From: JAXMDC01 sp046349035
Lineage (GTDB): Bacteria > Pseudomonadota > Alphaproteobacteria > Rhizobiales > Kaistiaceae
Direction: 5' to 3'
Length of the DNA: 64,000 nt
NCBI GenBank assembly: GCA_046349035.1
Contig: JAXMDC010000003.1
Span: forward strand, 310,001-374,000
Shown here: positions 54,917 through 63,459 of the stretch, piece by piece
Numbering within the stretch: position 1 is the stretch's first letter
How the letters are laid out: every line of letters begins with the position of its first letter
Notes under the pieces: generated by a model
What the model saw: the letters and a program-made list of their open reading frames with translations, nothing else
Databases searched by the model: none
Told to the model about the DNA's origin: nothing
Made by a program: the position numbers and the translations under genes

Positions 54917-55104
54917 TGCCCTGAAGAGGCCTCGATCGGGACTCAAGGCTTATGCGTGCGCTTCGGCGGCATGATGTCATCGCAGCGTGCCCAAGCTTCC
55001 ACCTCGACTAACCAGATCGATCAGTGCAACCGCTGCTTGTCAAGCGGCGATGGGATAGGAGCGTGGGTGGGGCACGCTCCCCATCGTCAGGGCGCCTCGC
55101 CAGC

Positions 55105-56430
55105 TTAAGCCGCGGCGCGGAGGGCGTCGGCGAGGGTGTCGAACAGGCGGTCGATCTGGCCCTTCGAGATGATCAGCGGCGGCGAGAGGGCGATGATGTC
55201 GCCGGTGGTGCGGACGAGCAGGCCCTTCTCGAAGGCCTTGAGGTAGGCGCCGAAGGCGCGGCGCGAGGGCTCGCCCGGCACCGGGTCCAGCTCCACCGCG
55301 CCGACCATGCCGAGATTGCGGATGTCGATGACATGCGGGAGGCCGCGGAGGGCGTGCAGGCGCTCCTCCCAATAGGGGGCGAGCTCGGCGCCGCGGGTGA
55401 GGAGCCCCTCCTCCTCGTAGGTGTCGAGGGTGCCGAGGGCGGCGGCGCAGGCGACGGGGTTGGCCGAGTAGGTGTAGCCGTGCGCGAACTCGATGGCGTA
55501 GTCGGGGCCGGTCATGAAGGCGTCGTGGATGGCCTTCTTGACGAACACCGCGCCCATCGGAATGACGCCGTTGGTGAGGCCCTTCGCCGTGGTCACGAGG
55601 TCGGGGACGATGCCGAAATAGTCGACCGCGAAGGGCGCGCCGAGCCGGCCGTAGCCGGTGATGACCTCGTCGAGGATCATCAGGATGCCGTGTTTGTCGC
55701 AGATGGCGCGGAGGCGCTCGAGATAGCCCTTGGGCGGTACCAGCACGCCGGTCGAGCCAGCCACCGGCTCGACGATCAGCGCGGCGATGGTCGAGGGATC
55801 GTGCAGGGCGACGACGCGTTCGAGATCCTCGGCGAATTCGACGCCGTGCACCGGCTGGCCGCGGCTGAAGGCGTTCCGCGCGAGGTCGTGGGTGTGGCGG
55901 ATGTGATCGACGCCGGGCAGCATCGGTCCGAACATCTTGCGGTTGGCGCCGATGCCGGTAACCGAGAGGCCGCCGAAATTGACGCCGTGATAAGCGCGCT
56001 CGCGGCCGATCAAGCGGGTGCGCGCGCCCTCGCCGCGAAGGCGCTGATAGGCGAGCGCGATCTTCAGCGCGGTATCGACCGACTCCGAGCCGGAGTTGGT
56101 GAAGAACACATGGTCGAGGCCGGGCGGCATGTAAGTGGAGAGGCGCGCCGCCAGCTCGAAGGCCTTGGGGTGCCCCATCTGGAAGGGCGGGGCGAAGTCC
56201 ATCTCCTCGGCCTGGCGGGCGATCGCCTGGACGATCTTCGGGCGACGGTGGCCGGCATTGCAGCACCAGAGGCCGGCGGTGCCGTCGAGGATCTCGCGGC
56301 CGTCATGGCTTTTGTAGAACATGCCGTTCGCCTCGACGAGGAGGCGCGGCGCCTTCTTGAACTGCCGGTTGGCAGTGAAGGGCATCCAATAGGCTTCGAG
56401 ATTGTTGGGGACCGGCCGCGGGCTCGGCAT
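55105..56430 (-). CDS. Class III omega-aminotransferase (pyruvate-type)
   Basis: A PLP-dependent aminotransferase, 441 aa, most like beta-alanine/omega-amino acid:pyruvate aminotransferases. Visible features are the substrate region LEAYWMPFTANRQFK, the phosphate-binding NSGSESVDTALK, the LDEVITGYGRLG Asp and the PLP lysine in TTAKGLTNGVIPMG. ATG 56430 is chosen; the longer open frame to 57264 is lysK read in the wrong frame. Follows lysK by 110 nt in the same direction. Substrate cannot be told; taurine, beta-alanine or other amines are possible. Confidence 0.92.
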   Translation of the reverse strand: MPSPRPVPNNLEAYWMPFTANRQFKKAPRLLVEANGMFYKSHDGREILDGTAGLWCCNAGHRRPKIVQAIARQAEEMDFAPPFQMGHPKAFELAARLSTYMPPGLDHVFFTNSGSESVDTALKIALAYQRLRGEGARTRLIGRERAYHGVNFGGLSVTGIGANRKMFGPMLPGVDHIRHTHDLARNAFSRGQPVHGVEFAEDLERVVALHDPSTIAALIVEPVAGSTGVLVPPKGYLERLRAICDKHGILMILDEVITGYGRLGAPFAVDYFGIVPDLVTTAKGLTNGVIPMGAVFVKKAIHDAFMTGPDYAIEFAHGYTYSANPVACAAALGTLDTYEEEGLLTRGAELAPYWEERLHALRGLPHVIDIRNLGMVGAVELDPVPGEPSRRAFGAYLKAFEKGLLVRTTGDIIALSPPLIISKGQIDRLFDTLADALRAAA

Positions 56431-56540
56431 CTGTCGCTCCGCATCGTTGGGGCGTTGGGAAGCGGGAGGAATAGCAGAGGCGCGAGCGCGGCGCGAATGG
56501 CGCCCGGTCCCTCCCCCGCTGCGCGGGTGAAGATCGGGCG

Positions 56541-58208
56541 CTACCCAGCCGTCGCTAACTCCCCGGCGAGGGCCTTGGCGATGAGGGCGCGGGTCTCGGT
56601 GACGCCGTAGATCTCGACGAAGGAGCCGAAGCGCGGGCCTTTCTCCAGGCCGAGCAGGATCTGGTAGAGCGTGGCAAACCAGGCGAGGGCGACGCCGGGG
56701 CGCCCGTCGGGAGCGGTCTTGGCGGTGTCCTGAAAGCGCGGAAAGGCGCGCCCGACCTCGTAGACCGCCGCCTGGACGATGTCGGCGTTGACCACCGAGC
56801 CGCCCTCGATCCTGGCGAACTCGGCGTCGAGCTTGCGAAGCGCCTCGCGCTCGACGTCGTCGGGCGCGCGGAAGCGCTTTGTCGGCTCGATGAAGTCCTC
56901 GTAGTAGTTGACGGCAAGGCCGGCGAGCTCGTCGAGCTGCGGATACTTCTGCGGCGTCACGTCCGGCAAATGCCGGCGGATGAAGCCCCACAGCACCGCC
57001 TTGTCGCGGGCATTGGAGGCGCTGGCGACGTTGAGCAGCAGCGAATAGCTGAGCGGCAGCGCATGCTCGGGCGGCTTGCCGGCATGGATGTGCCAGACGG
57101 GATTGCCGAGCCGCTCGCCGTTCTCCTGCCGGGCAAAGGCGTTGAGGAACGTGAAGTAGTCGTCGACGGCGCGCGGGATGACGTCGAAGTAGAGGCGCTT
57201 GGCGGCCTTCGGCTTCTGGAACATGAAGGTCGAGAGGCTTTCCGGCGAAGCGTAGCGCAGCCACTCGTCGATGGTGAGGCCGTTGCCCTTCGACTTGGAA
57301 ATCTTCTGGCCGTTCTCGTCGAGGAAGAGTTCGTAGTTGAAGCCGTCGGGAGGGGTGCCGCCAAGGACACGACAGATTTCGCCCGACAGTTTCACCGAAT
57401 CGATCAAGTCCTTGCCGGCCATCTCATAGTCGACGCCGAGCGCCGTCCAGCGGAGCGCCCAGTCGGCCTTCCACTGGCACTTCACATGGCCGCCGGTGAC
57501 CGGAAGTTCAGTCAGCTTGCCGTTGGCGGGATCGCGGAAGACGATCGTCCCGGCGGCGACGTTCCGCTCCAGGATCGGCACTTGGAGGACGACGCCGTTG
57601 ACCGGCGAGACCGGCAGGAACGGCGAATAGGTCGCCTGACGTTCTTCGCCGAGCGAGGGGAGCATCACCGCCATCACCTCGTCGTAGGCGGCAAGGAGCT
57701 TCAGCAGCGTCGCGTCGAACTTGCCGGCGCGGTAATAATCCGTCGCGCTGGCGAATTCGTAGGCGAAGCCGAAGCGGTCGAGGAAGGCGCGAAGGCGGGC
57801 GTTGTTGGCAGCGCCGAAGCTCGGATATTCGTTCGAGAACGGGTCGGGGATGGCAGTGAGCGGCTTACCGAGATTGGCCCGCATCATCTCCTGATTGGGG
57901 ACGTTGTCCGGCACCTTCCGAAGGCCGTCCATGTCGTCGGAGAAGCACAGGAGCCGCGTCGGCACGCGGTCGCGCGTCAGGACGCGGAAGGCGGTCCGCA
58001 CCATCGTGGTGCGCGCCACCTCGCCGAAGGTGCCGATATGCGGCAGGCCGGAGGGCCCGTAGCCGGTCTCGAACAGAACCGTCGGGTTGTTGCGGCCGGC
58101 GATGCGGGCAAGGAGCTTCCGCGCCTCCTCGAACGGCCAGGCCTTGGAGGCGTGCGCCGCCTCGACAAGGGCGTCGGTCAGCTCAAGGGGTGGCGGCGCA
58201 GCGGTCAT
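56541..58208 (-). CDS. lysK: Class I lysyl-tRNA synthetase
   Basis: Charges tRNA-Lys. The 555-aa enzyme is of class I, the archaeal/alphaproteobacterial type, not the usual class II LysS. The HIGH-like motif is in SGLPHIGTFGEVA (residues 57-60) and the KMSKS loop reads KISKSKGN. The C-terminal anticodon-binding domain follows. I chose ATG 58208; the longer frame to 58406 is not supported. Between the solute-binding protein gene and the aminotransferase gene, all minus strand. No class II LysS is visible in this window. Confidence 0.96.
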   Translation of the reverse strand: MTAAPPPLELTDALVEAAHASKAWPFEEARKLLARIAGRNNPTVLFETGYGPSGLPHIGTFGEVARTTMVRTAFRVLTRDRVPTRLLCFSDDMDGLRKVPDNVPNQEMMRANLGKPLTAIPDPFSNEYPSFGAANNARLRAFLDRFGFAYEFASATDYYRAGKFDATLLKLLAAYDEVMAVMLPSLGEERQATYSPFLPVSPVNGVVLQVPILERNVAAGTIVFRDPANGKLTELPVTGGHVKCQWKADWALRWTALGVDYEMAGKDLIDSVKLSGEICRVLGGTPPDGFNYELFLDENGQKISKSKGNGLTIDEWLRYASPESLSTFMFQKPKAAKRLYFDVIPRAVDDYFTFLNAFARQENGERLGNPVWHIHAGKPPEHALPLSYSLLLNVASASNARDKAVLWGFIRRHLPDVTPQKYPQLDELAGLAVNYYEDFIEPTKRFRAPDDVEREALRKLDAEFARIEGGSVVNADIVQAAVYEVGRAFPRFQDTAKTAPDGRPGVALAWFATLYQILLGLEKGPRFGSFVEIYGVTETRALIAKALAGELATAG

Positions 58209-58284
58209 GTCGCTCAACGAAGTAAAACGGGGCCCGGGAAAGGCGCGGACAGTAGAAACCGCCTCCTTTGCCGTCAACGCGCTT

Positions 58285-59184
58285 TCAGTAGAAGCCGATC
58301 GGGAAGTAACGCAAGTAGAGTTCGGCGAGCGTGCCGTTCGCCTGCAGGGCTTCCAGGGCGGCGTTGAGCGCCTCTTGGAGATCGCCGGCGCCACGGGCGG
58401 TGGCAATGGTCAGGCCCTCGCCGAAGTAACGCGACTCCAGAAAGGGCCCGCCGGCAAAGGAGCAGCAGCCGGTCGAGGCGGTGCCGCCGAGCCAGAAGGA
58501 GAGCGCGAGGCCGTCGCCGAAATGGAGGTCGGCTTCGCCCGCCATCAGCGCGGCGCGAGCGTCGTCGGCATTCGGGTAAAGGCGGAGGGTCGCATTGGGG
58601 AAGGCGGCCTTAAGGAACGCCTCGTGCGCCGAGCCGGAGACGACCGCGACCCGTTTGTCGGCGAGCGCGGTGGGCGTGACCGTCGCGAATGGCGCGGCGT
58701 TGCGCTGGACGAAGCGGCCGGCATTGCGGAGATAGGCGGCGGAGAAGGCGAGGCGCTGGCGGGCGTCGGCGCTGACGGCGATGCCGGCCAGCGCGGCATC
58801 GATGGCGCCGCCGGCGAGCGCCGGGGGGATGTCGGCGAAGCGCCAGACCTCCAGCGTGCAGGGGACGCCAAGTTCGCGGCAGATGGCCCGCGCAAGATCG
58901 ACGTTGTAGCCGGTCAGGCGACCGTCGGCGCCGGGGAAGGAGAAGGGCGGGAAGTCGTCGGTGGCGGCAAAGCGCACCGATTTGATGACACCGGCCGGCG
59001 GGCGCTCGCTGTGCGCGTGCGGGTCGATGAAGCTCGGAATGAAGAGGTCGGGCGGGGTCTGGGCGAACGCCGGCGCGGCGAGGCTCAGGCCAAGGAGCGC
59101 TGCGGCGATGCGGAGGCGGAGCCCCCCTCCCCACCGGCGTGCGGGAGGAGCGAGAAAGTTGCGCGGCCGTCCCGTCCCGTTCAC
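58285..59184 (-). CDS. Family 3 extracellular solute-binding protein
   Basis: A 299-aa exported protein of the amino acid-binding (family 3) type. A signal peptide ends PAFAQ near residue 42. The body starts IKSVRFAATDDFPPFSFPGA, then LTGYNVDLARAICRELG and GGAIDAALAGIAVSADAR, typical of polar amino acid receptors; a CC pair is present near residue 246. The start is GTG 59184 in a 4-nt overlap with the dehydrogenase gene. No permease or ATPase is adjacent, so it may be a receptor or part of a remote transporter. Confidence 0.85.
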   Translation of the reverse strand: MNGTGRPRNFLAPPARRWGGGLRLRIAAALLGLSLAAPAFAQTPPDLFIPSFIDPHAHSERPPAGVIKSVRFAATDDFPPFSFPGADGRLTGYNVDLARAICRELGVPCTLEVWRFADIPPALAGGAIDAALAGIAVSADARQRLAFSAAYLRNAGRFVQRNAAPFATVTPTALADKRVAVVSGSAHEAFLKAAFPNATLRLYPNADDARAALMAGEADLHFGDGLALSFWLGGTASTGCCSFAGGPFLESRYFGEGLTIATARGAGDLQEALNAALEALQANGTLAELYLRYFPIGFY

Positions 59185-60182
59185 ACCATGCTCGGCAGGA
59201 CGCGGTTCGGCGGCTGGTGGCCGTCGGCGACGGCGCGGATGTTGACGATCACCTTCTCGCCCATCTCGACGCGGCCTTCCAGAGTGGCCGAACCCATGTG
59301 CGGCAGCAGCACCACCTTGCCCTTGGCGGCGAGTCTGAGGAGCTTCGGATTGATCGCCGGCTCGTTCTCGAAGACGTCGAGGCCGGCGCCGGCGATGGCG
59401 TTGGCTTCGAGCAGCTTGATCATCGCCGCCTCGTCGATCACCTCGCCGCGGGCGGTGTTGATTACTGTCGCCTCAGGGCGAAGCAGCGCCAGGCGCCGCG
59501 CCGAGAGGAGATGATAGGTCGCCGGAGTGTGCGGGCAGTTGATGGAGATGATGTCCATGCGGGCGAGCATCTGGTCGAGGCTCTCCCAGTAGGTCGCCTC
59601 GAGCGGTTCCTCGACAGTGACCGGCAGCCGGCGGCGGTTGTGGTAGTGGATCGACAGCCCGAAGGCCCTGGCGCGCGAGGCCACCGCCTGGCCGATGCGG
59701 CCCATGCCGACAATGCCCAGGCGCTTGCCGCCGAGGCGCTTGCCGAGCATCCAGGTCGGCGACCAGCCGGCCCATTGCTCACCCTTGTCGAGGAGCACGT
59801 GGGCGCCTTCGACCAGGCGGCGCGGCACGGCCAGGATCAGCGCCATGGTCATGTCGGCGGTGTCCTCGGTGAGGACGCCCGGCGTGTTGCTGACGGCGAT
59901 CGAACGGCCGGCGGCGGCAGCGATGTCGATATTGTCGACGCCGTTGCCGAAATTGGCGATGAGGCGAAGCTGCGGTCCGGCGGCGGCGATGAGGCGGGCA
60001 TCGATGCGGTCGGTGACCGTCGGCACCAGCACGTCCGCGCTCTTCACCGCCTCGAGCAGCGCGGCGTCGCTCATCGGTGTGTCGGCAAGATTGAGGCGGG
60101 CGTCGAAGAGTTCGCGCATGCGCGTCTCGACAACGTCAGGCAGGCGGCGGGTGACGACGACGAGCAGCTTCTTCGACGACAA
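59181..60182 (-). CDS. GyaR-like D-2-hydroxyacid dehydrogenase
   Basis: An NAD(P)H-dependent dehydrogenase of the glyoxylate/hydroxypyruvate type. The 333-aa product has the Rossmann motif GIVGMGRIGQAVASRA, catalytic Arg in NTARGEVID, the Glu in DVFENEP and catalytic His in LLPHMGSAT. The start is taken as TTG 60182, because the GyaR family begins SSKKLLVVVTRRLPDVVE at exactly that point. The open frame runs upstream to 60266, but these residues look random. It overlaps the solute-binding gene by 4 nt (GTGA), which implies cotranscription. Confidence 0.9.
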   Translation of the reverse strand: MSSKKLLVVVTRRLPDVVETRMRELFDARLNLADTPMSDAALLEAVKSADVLVPTVTDRIDARLIAAAGPQLRLIANFGNGVDNIDIAAAAGRSIAVSNTPGVLTEDTADMTMALILAVPRRLVEGAHVLLDKGEQWAGWSPTWMLGKRLGGKRLGIVGMGRIGQAVASRARAFGLSIHYHNRRRLPVTVEEPLEATYWESLDQMLARMDIISINCPHTPATYHLLSARRLALLRPEATVINTARGEVIDEAAMIKLLEANAIAGAGLDVFENEPAINPKLLRLAAKGKVVLLPHMGSATLEGRVEMGEKVIVNIRAVADGHQPPNRVLPSMV

Positions 60183-60302
60183 GCCTTCGAGCCTTTCGGA
60201 CGTTTGCGCCTTTCGGGCGCCTTCAGAGGCCGTTAACGACGCTTTGGGAGAGTGCCCCCTTCGCAATCAGCACTCCTTAGCAGAAGGGGAGAGGGGCAAA
60301 AA

Positions 60303-60821
60303 GTGAGCCGTGTCGTTGGCGCCCTGTCCGGGCTGGTTGCCCTCGCAATCTTCGCCATCCTGCCAAGCGTTGCCGCGGCGGCGGAAGTCGGCCCGAGCGG
60401 CCTTCCCCTCCCCCGCTTCGTCAGCCTCAAGGCGTCGCGGGTGAACGTTCGCCTGGGGCCCGGCGACGACTACCCGATCGCCTGGATCTACACCAAGCCC
60501 GGCCTGCCGGTCGAAGTGCTGCAGGAATTCGACACCTGGCGCCGAATACGCGACTCGGAGGGCGCGGTCGGCTGGGTGTTCGAGGGGCTCCTCACCGGCA
60601 AGCGGACGGCCCTGGTGGCGCCGTGGAAGGCGAGCGATCCTTTGCCGGCGCGGGCAAGCCCGAGCGCCGACGCGCCGGTCGCGGCGCTGCTGCAGCCCGG
60701 CGTTCTCTCCCCGGTGAAGAGTTGCAAAGCCGGCTGGTGCCGCCTCAAGGACCCGCGTTTCGATGCCTGGATCGAGGCCGAGCGCCTCTGGGGCGTCTAT
60801 CCCGACGAGAAGATCGACTAG
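60303..60821 (+). CDS. Exported SH3-domain protein
   Basis: A 172-aa exported protein with bacterial SH3 domain(s). A signal peptide (ending VAAAAEV) is followed by SLKASRVNVRLGPGDDYPI and DTWRRIRDSEGAVGWVFEGL, the N-terminal SH3 (about residues 40-100); a second SH3-like part follows (about 110-165), with two Cys (SCKAGWC). I chose GTG 60303, with GGGGAGAGGGG about 6 nt before. Such proteins often bind peptidoglycan. It converges on irr and the two stop codons share the same CTAG. Confidence 0.85.
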   Translation: MSRVVGALSGLVALAIFAILPSVAAAAEVGPSGLPLPRFVSLKASRVNVRLGPGDDYPIAWIYTKPGLPVEVLQEFDTWRRIRDSEGAVGWVFEGLLTGKRTALVAPWKASDPLPARASPSADAPVAALLQPGVLSPVKSCKAGWCRLKDPRFDAWIEAERLWGVYPDEKID

Positions 60822-61291
60822 CGGGCGCGGTGGCCCTTCTCGGGGATGCGGCGGAGTCGCACCACGACATCAACCCGGACGATCTCCATGCCCGGCGGCG
60901 GGACCGGCAGATCGTCGACCGTCAGACCCGACTCCGGGATGTCGACCACCATGTTGTCGCCTTCGATGAAGAAGTGATGGTGGTTGCTGGTGTTGGTGTC
61001 GAAATAGGTCTTGGAGCCGTCGACCGCGACCTCGCGAAGCAGGCCGACTTCGGTGAACTGGTTCAGCGTGTTGTAGACCGTCGCCAGCGACACCGGCACC
61101 CGCGCCAGCACCGCTTCCTCGTGCAGATTTTCCGCCGACAGATGGCGATTGCCCTTGCCGAACAGCAGGCTCGCCAGCGCCAGACGCTGGCGCGTCGGAC
61201 GGAGGCCCGCCTGACGAAGCGCGGCACGCACCTCGGTCAGCTTCACCTCGGGCAGAACTTCGGATCGCCGGTCGAGTTCCGGGTGATGCAT
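60818..61291 (-). CDS. irr: Fur-family iron response regulator Irr
   Basis: A heme-responsive Fur-family regulator of iron and heme genes in Rhizobiales. The 157-aa product has the winged-helix LRPTRQRLALASLLFG and the recognition helix region SLATVYNTLNQFTEVGLL. A HHH motif (residues 104-106, in SNHHHFF) stands where Irr proteins bind heme. The N-terminal Cys-Pro heme regulatory motif of Bradyrhizobium Irr is absent. ATG 61291 is chosen over a longer frame to 61405, which would cover an Irr-box-like palindrome. Neighbours fabA-fabB-fabI match a conserved rhizobial gene order. Confidence 0.93.
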   Translation of the reverse strand: MHHPELDRRSEVLPEVKLTEVRAALRQAGLRPTRQRLALASLLFGKGNRHLSAENLHEEAVLARVPVSLATVYNTLNQFTEVGLLREVAVDGSKTYFDTNTSNHHHFFIEGDNMVVDIPESGLTVDDLPVPPPGMEIVRVDVVVRLRRIPEKGHRAR

Positions 61292-61626
61292 CGCCTGTCT
61301 TTCTTCCAATTCTCCGGCCCGGCGCGGCCCCGACCGCGGACGGCCCGCGGCGAGCGGGGTCGGGAAATTTATGCCAGACGGCCTTCCCGTCCGCAACGCC
61401 TTCATCCGCCATTAGAATCCTTCTAAGGCCCGGCGCCCGCTCTCCCGGCGCAAACGCCGCACCGGCTTGCGGCGGACGAGCGCAAGCGCCTCATCTTTAA
61501 GCGGGGTTAAGGCTGTGTTAGGAAAGCCGCGGCTCGAGTCGAGGGTTCAACCTCCGGCGGCGGACGCCGAGCGGCTTTCTTCCCCGAAGAATCCGCGACG
61601 GACGAGCGTGGAGGCATTCCCCCAGC
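61292..61626. other. Divergent irr-fabA intergenic region
   Basis: 335 nt between irr (minus) and fabA (plus), with promoters for both. It includes the Irr-box-like palindrome at 61412-61426 and a moderately AT-rich segment at 61490-61520. No further operator or RNA gene was recognised. Confidence 0.55.
61412..61426. promoter_or_regulatory. Candidate Irr box (iron control element)
   Basis: TTAGAA-TCC-TTCTAA is a perfect 6-3-6 inverted repeat. It agrees with the iron-control-element pattern TTTAGAA-N3-TTCTAAA except for the outermost base on each side (A and G here). It lies 121 nt upstream of the irr start and 201 nt upstream of fabA. Irr would bind such a site; autoregulation of irr is the simplest reading. 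Confidence 0.75.
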
Positions 61627-62154
61627 ATGGGCGAGCGCAGTTCGACCTACGACTATGATCGCCTGTTGGCGTGCGGCCGTGGGGAGTTGTTTGGCGACGG
61701 CAATCCGCAGCTGCCACTACCGCCGATGCTAATGTTCGATCGCATCACCGCCATCGCCGAAGACGGCGGCGCCTACGGCAAAGGGCACGTGCGGGCCGAG
61801 TTGCCGATCAAGCCGGACCTTTGGTTCTTCGGCTGCCACTTCAAAGGCGACCCGGTGATGCCGGGCTGCCTTGGTCTTGACGCATTGTGGCAGATGCTTG
61901 GCTTTTTCCTGGGTTGGCTCGGCGGCCTTGGCCGCGGGCGGGCCCTTTCGGTCGGGGAAGTAAAGTTCACCGGCATGGTCCTGCCGACGGCAAAGCTGGT
62001 TGAGTACGGCATCGAGATCAAGCGTGTGCTGCGCTCCAAGCTGGTGCTCGGCATCGCCGACGGTTGGCTGAAGGCCGACGGCGAGACGGTCTACGAGGCC
62101 AAGGACCTCCGGGTGGCGCTCTTCAGCAACGCGCCGGCACCGGCGACCGCTTGA
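61627..62154 (+). CDS. fabA: 3-hydroxydecanoyl-ACP dehydratase/isomerase
   Basis: Introduces the double bond of unsaturated fatty acids by dehydration of 3-hydroxydecanoyl-ACP and trans-2/cis-3 isomerisation. The 175-aa hotdog-fold product carries catalytic His71 and Asp85 in FFGCHFKGDPVMPGCLGLD, plus PPMLMFDRI. ATG 61627 gives the usual length. It is first in the fabA-fabB-fabI run, 63 nt ahead of fabB. Confidence 0.96.
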   Translation: MGERSSTYDYDRLLACGRGELFGDGNPQLPLPPMLMFDRITAIAEDGGAYGKGHVRAELPIKPDLWFFGCHFKGDPVMPGCLGLDALWQMLGFFLGWLGGLGRGRALSVGEVKFTGMVLPTAKLVEYGIEIKRVLRSKLVLGIADGWLKADGETVYEAKDLRVALFSNAPAPATA

Positions 62155-62217
62155 GCGGGCCGGAGGCCGGCTCGCGCAGGTTTCCGGCGTCTCGTTAGAG
62201 GTGAAGGACTTGAACAG

Positions 62218-63432
62218 ATGAAGCGGGTCGTCGTGACCGGAATGGGCATCGTGTCGTCCATCGGCAACTCGACCCAAGAGGTGCTGGCGTCGCTCCGCGA
62301 AGCGCGCTCGGGCATCGTGCGTGCCGACCGCTATGCCGAACTCGGCTTCCGCTGCCATGTGCACGGGGCGCCGACGCTCGACGCCGAGGCGATCGTCGAC
62401 CGCCGGGCGATGCGCTTCCATGGCGGCGGCACCGCCTGGAACCACGTCGCCATGGAGCAGGCGATCCGCGACAGCGGCCTGGCTCCGGACGAGGTCTCCA
62501 ACGAGCGGACCGGCATCATCATGGGCTCCGGCGGCCCCTCAACGCGGGCAATCGTCGAGGCCGCTGACGTGGCACGGGCCAAGGGGCCGAAGCGGGTCGG
62601 GCCGTTCGCGGTGCCGAAGGCGATGTCCTCGACCGCGTCGGCGACGCTCGCCACCTGGTTCAAGATCAAGGGCGTCAACTATTCGATCTCGTCGGCCTGC
62701 GCGACCTCCAACCACTGCATCGGCAACGCTTATGAGATCATCCAGCTCGGCAAGCAGGATGTGATCTTCGCCGGCGGCAGCGAGGAACTCGACTGGACGC
62801 TGAGCGTCCTTTTCGACGCGATGGGGGCGCTGTCGGTGCATTACAACGACCGGCCGGACGTCGCCTCGCGGCCCTACGACAAGAACCGCGACGGGTTCGT
62901 CATCGCCGGTGGCGCCGGGGTGCTGGTACTGGAGGAGTATCAGCACGCCAAGGCCCGCGGCGCGCGCATCTATGGCGAGGTGGTCGGCTACGGCGCGACC
63001 TCGGACGGCTACGATATGGTCTCGCCGTCGGGTGAAGGCGCGGCGCGCTGCATGCGCATGGCGCTCGCGGGCGTCGGGAGCCGGGTCGACTACATCAACC
63101 CGCACGCCACCTCGACACAGATCGGCGACCTCAAGGAGATCGAGGCAATCCGCGCGGTGTTCGGCGACAAGTGTCCGCCGATCTCGGCGACCAAGGCGCT
63201 CACCGGCCATTCGCTCGGCGCCACCGGGGTCCAGGAAGCGATCTACTGCCTGCTGATGATGAACAACGGCTTCATCGCCAAGAGCGCGCATATCGACGAG
63301 ATCGACCCGGAATTCGCCGACATGCCGATCGTGCGCGAGCGGATCGACCACGCCGCCGTCAATACCGTTCTCTCCAACAGCTTCGGCTTCGGCGGCACTA
63401 ACGCCTCGCTGGTGCTGCAGCGCGCGTCCTGA
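62218..63432 (+). CDS. fabB: 3-oxoacyl-ACP synthase I
   Basis: Condenses malonyl-ACP with acyl-ACP, including the cis-3-decenoyl intermediate from FabA. The 404-aa product has the Cys-His-His triad as C161 (SSACATSNH), H296 (NPHATSTQIGD) and H331 (TGHSLGATG), with the C-terminal NSFGFGGTNASL. It lies between fabA and fabI in the same direction, the standard unsaturated fatty acid unit. Confidence 0.96.
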   Translation: MKRVVVTGMGIVSSIGNSTQEVLASLREARSGIVRADRYAELGFRCHVHGAPTLDAEAIVDRRAMRFHGGGTAWNHVAMEQAIRDSGLAPDEVSNERTGIIMGSGGPSTRAIVEAADVARAKGPKRVGPFAVPKAMSSTASATLATWFKIKGVNYSISSACATSNHCIGNAYEIIQLGKQDVIFAGGSEELDWTLSVLFDAMGALSVHYNDRPDVASRPYDKNRDGFVIAGGAGVLVLEEYQHAKARGARIYGEVVGYGATSDGYDMVSPSGEGAARCMRMALAGVGSRVDYINPHATSTQIGDLKEIEAIRAVFGDKCPPISATKALTGHSLGATGVQEAIYCLLMMNNGFIAKSAHIDEIDPEFADMPIVRERIDHAAVNTVLSNSFGFGGTNASLVLQRAS

Positions 63433-63459
63433 CCGGGCCAGCGGGGGGGGGAACCGGGG

